Assembly: GCA_947630345.1 (NCBI GenBank) | Contig: CANRHF010000037.1 | Location: 1-13,366, forward strand | Reading direction: 5' to 3' | Source: an uncultured Oscillospiraceae bacterium | GTDB lineage: Bacteria; Bacillota; Clostridia; Oscillospirales; Oscillospiraceae | Length of the DNA stretch: 13,366 nt | In this document: positions 12,997 through 13,366 of the stretch, piece after piece | Layout of the letters: every line of letters starts with the position of its first letter | How positions within the stretch are numbered: position 1 is the first letter of the stretch | Position numbers and translations under genes: made by a program | Notes under the pieces: model-generated | What the model was told of the DNA's origin: nothing | What the model saw: the letters and a program-made list of their open reading frames with translations, nothing else | Databases searched by the model: none

Positions 12997-13366
12997 TTAC
13001 ATTTTGAGATTCAGGCTCTGTTCTTCATCTTCCGATTCATCCTCGGACGTTTCCGAAGATTCCTGAATGACGCCCAATGCCTGGGATAGCTTTTGCTCCA
13101 GAATCCCATACACGGCCTTTGCCTTTTCGTATTTCTTTTCTGAAAAGGAGACAAACGGATCGTACCGGCTGGTACTCTCCCATAAAGTCAAAGCCTCCGC
13201 AATATCTTCAAGTTCTTCGGGAAGCTCGATCTTCAGCCTTTGGCACTGGTCTGTCAATTTCAGAATGCTGTGGGTAAACGCGGGCGTCTCGCCATATAGC
13301 AGGATCAGCCCTTTCAGCGCCTTCTCCACCGCCTGCTGGATATGATAGGTGGCAGCTGTTACGGCA
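12997..13366 (-). CDS. HEPN-domain protein, C-terminal part (runs off the window)
   Basis: The visible ~122 codons (stop at 12997-12999) begin mid-gene at the right edge with AVTAATYHIQQAVEKALKGL, the typical first helix of a HEPN domain. THSILKLTDQC and TSRYDPFVSFSEKKYEKAKA, the other helices of the four-helix bundle, follow. HEPN proteins are often RNases and are often encoded beside a nucleotidyltransferase (MNT) in toxin-antitoxin pairs; the upstream part and any MNT partner are outside this window. The RxxxxH catalytic motif of active HEPN RNases is not visible in this part, so it may be an inactive or non-RNase member. The last ~25 residues form an unusual Ser/Glu/Asp-rich acidic tail (about ESSETSEDESEDEEQ). 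The internal GTG at 13329 is not the start. A terminator follows. Confidence 0.82.
   Translation of the reverse strand, partial: AVTAATYHIQQAVEKALKGLILLYGETPAFTHSILKLTDQCQRLKIELPEELEDIAEALTLWESTSRYDPFVSFSEKKYEKAKAVYGILEQKLSQALGVIQESSETSEDESEDEEQSLNLKM

Overview
The window looks like chromosome of a G+C-rich, Gram-positive gut Clostridia, most likely of the Oscillospiraceae/Flavonifractor type. This is an inference from strong AAGGAGG ribosome-binding sites, sigma-A promoters, several lipobox lipoproteins, and the families present (ECF S component, DUF4430, SLH plus transglutaminase-like). There are no rRNA, tRNA, CRISPR, transposase or integrase genes.

Region 1 (1-3010, +) is a surface-protein cluster. 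A 136-aa secreted protein is followed by two tandem, closely related ~380-aa lipoproteins of unknown function. A G+C-rich hairpin sits at the end of every gene, and a similar short leader (tatttt followed by a purine-rich RBS) is repeated after each hairpin. A third copy of that leader follows the second lipoprotein with no gene behind it.

Region 2 (3010-7550, +) starts with a gap holding two candidate promoters and a perfect 15-bp hairpin. A four-gene, translationally coupled ABC operon follows: ATPase with a TTG start, two ABC-2-like permeases, and a propeller-like lipoprotein. It ends at a strong intrinsic terminator. Region 3 (7550-8957, +) is a single SLC13/ArsB-NhaD-type anion transporter gene with its own promoter and terminator.

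Region 4 (8957-10713, -) holds a PHP-domain phosphoesterase, then a membrane-anchored DUF4430 protein overlapping an ECF-transporter S component. The last two look like a vitamin-uptake pair. Region 5 (10970-12470, +) is one gene for a lipid-anchored, SLH-repeat, transglutaminase-like surface protein.

Region 6 (about 12530-13366) is more A+T-rich and looks like the edge of an accessory segment. It has a promoter and a dyad operator fused to a broken ABC-exporter fragment, then a bidirectional terminator, then the C-terminal part of a HEPN-domain protein running off the window on the minus strand.

The least explained parts are the tandem lipoprotein cluster with its repeated hairpins, the promoter-plus-hairpin at 3068-3144, and the remodelled right end. 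I see no complete novel system that can be proven from sequence alone.
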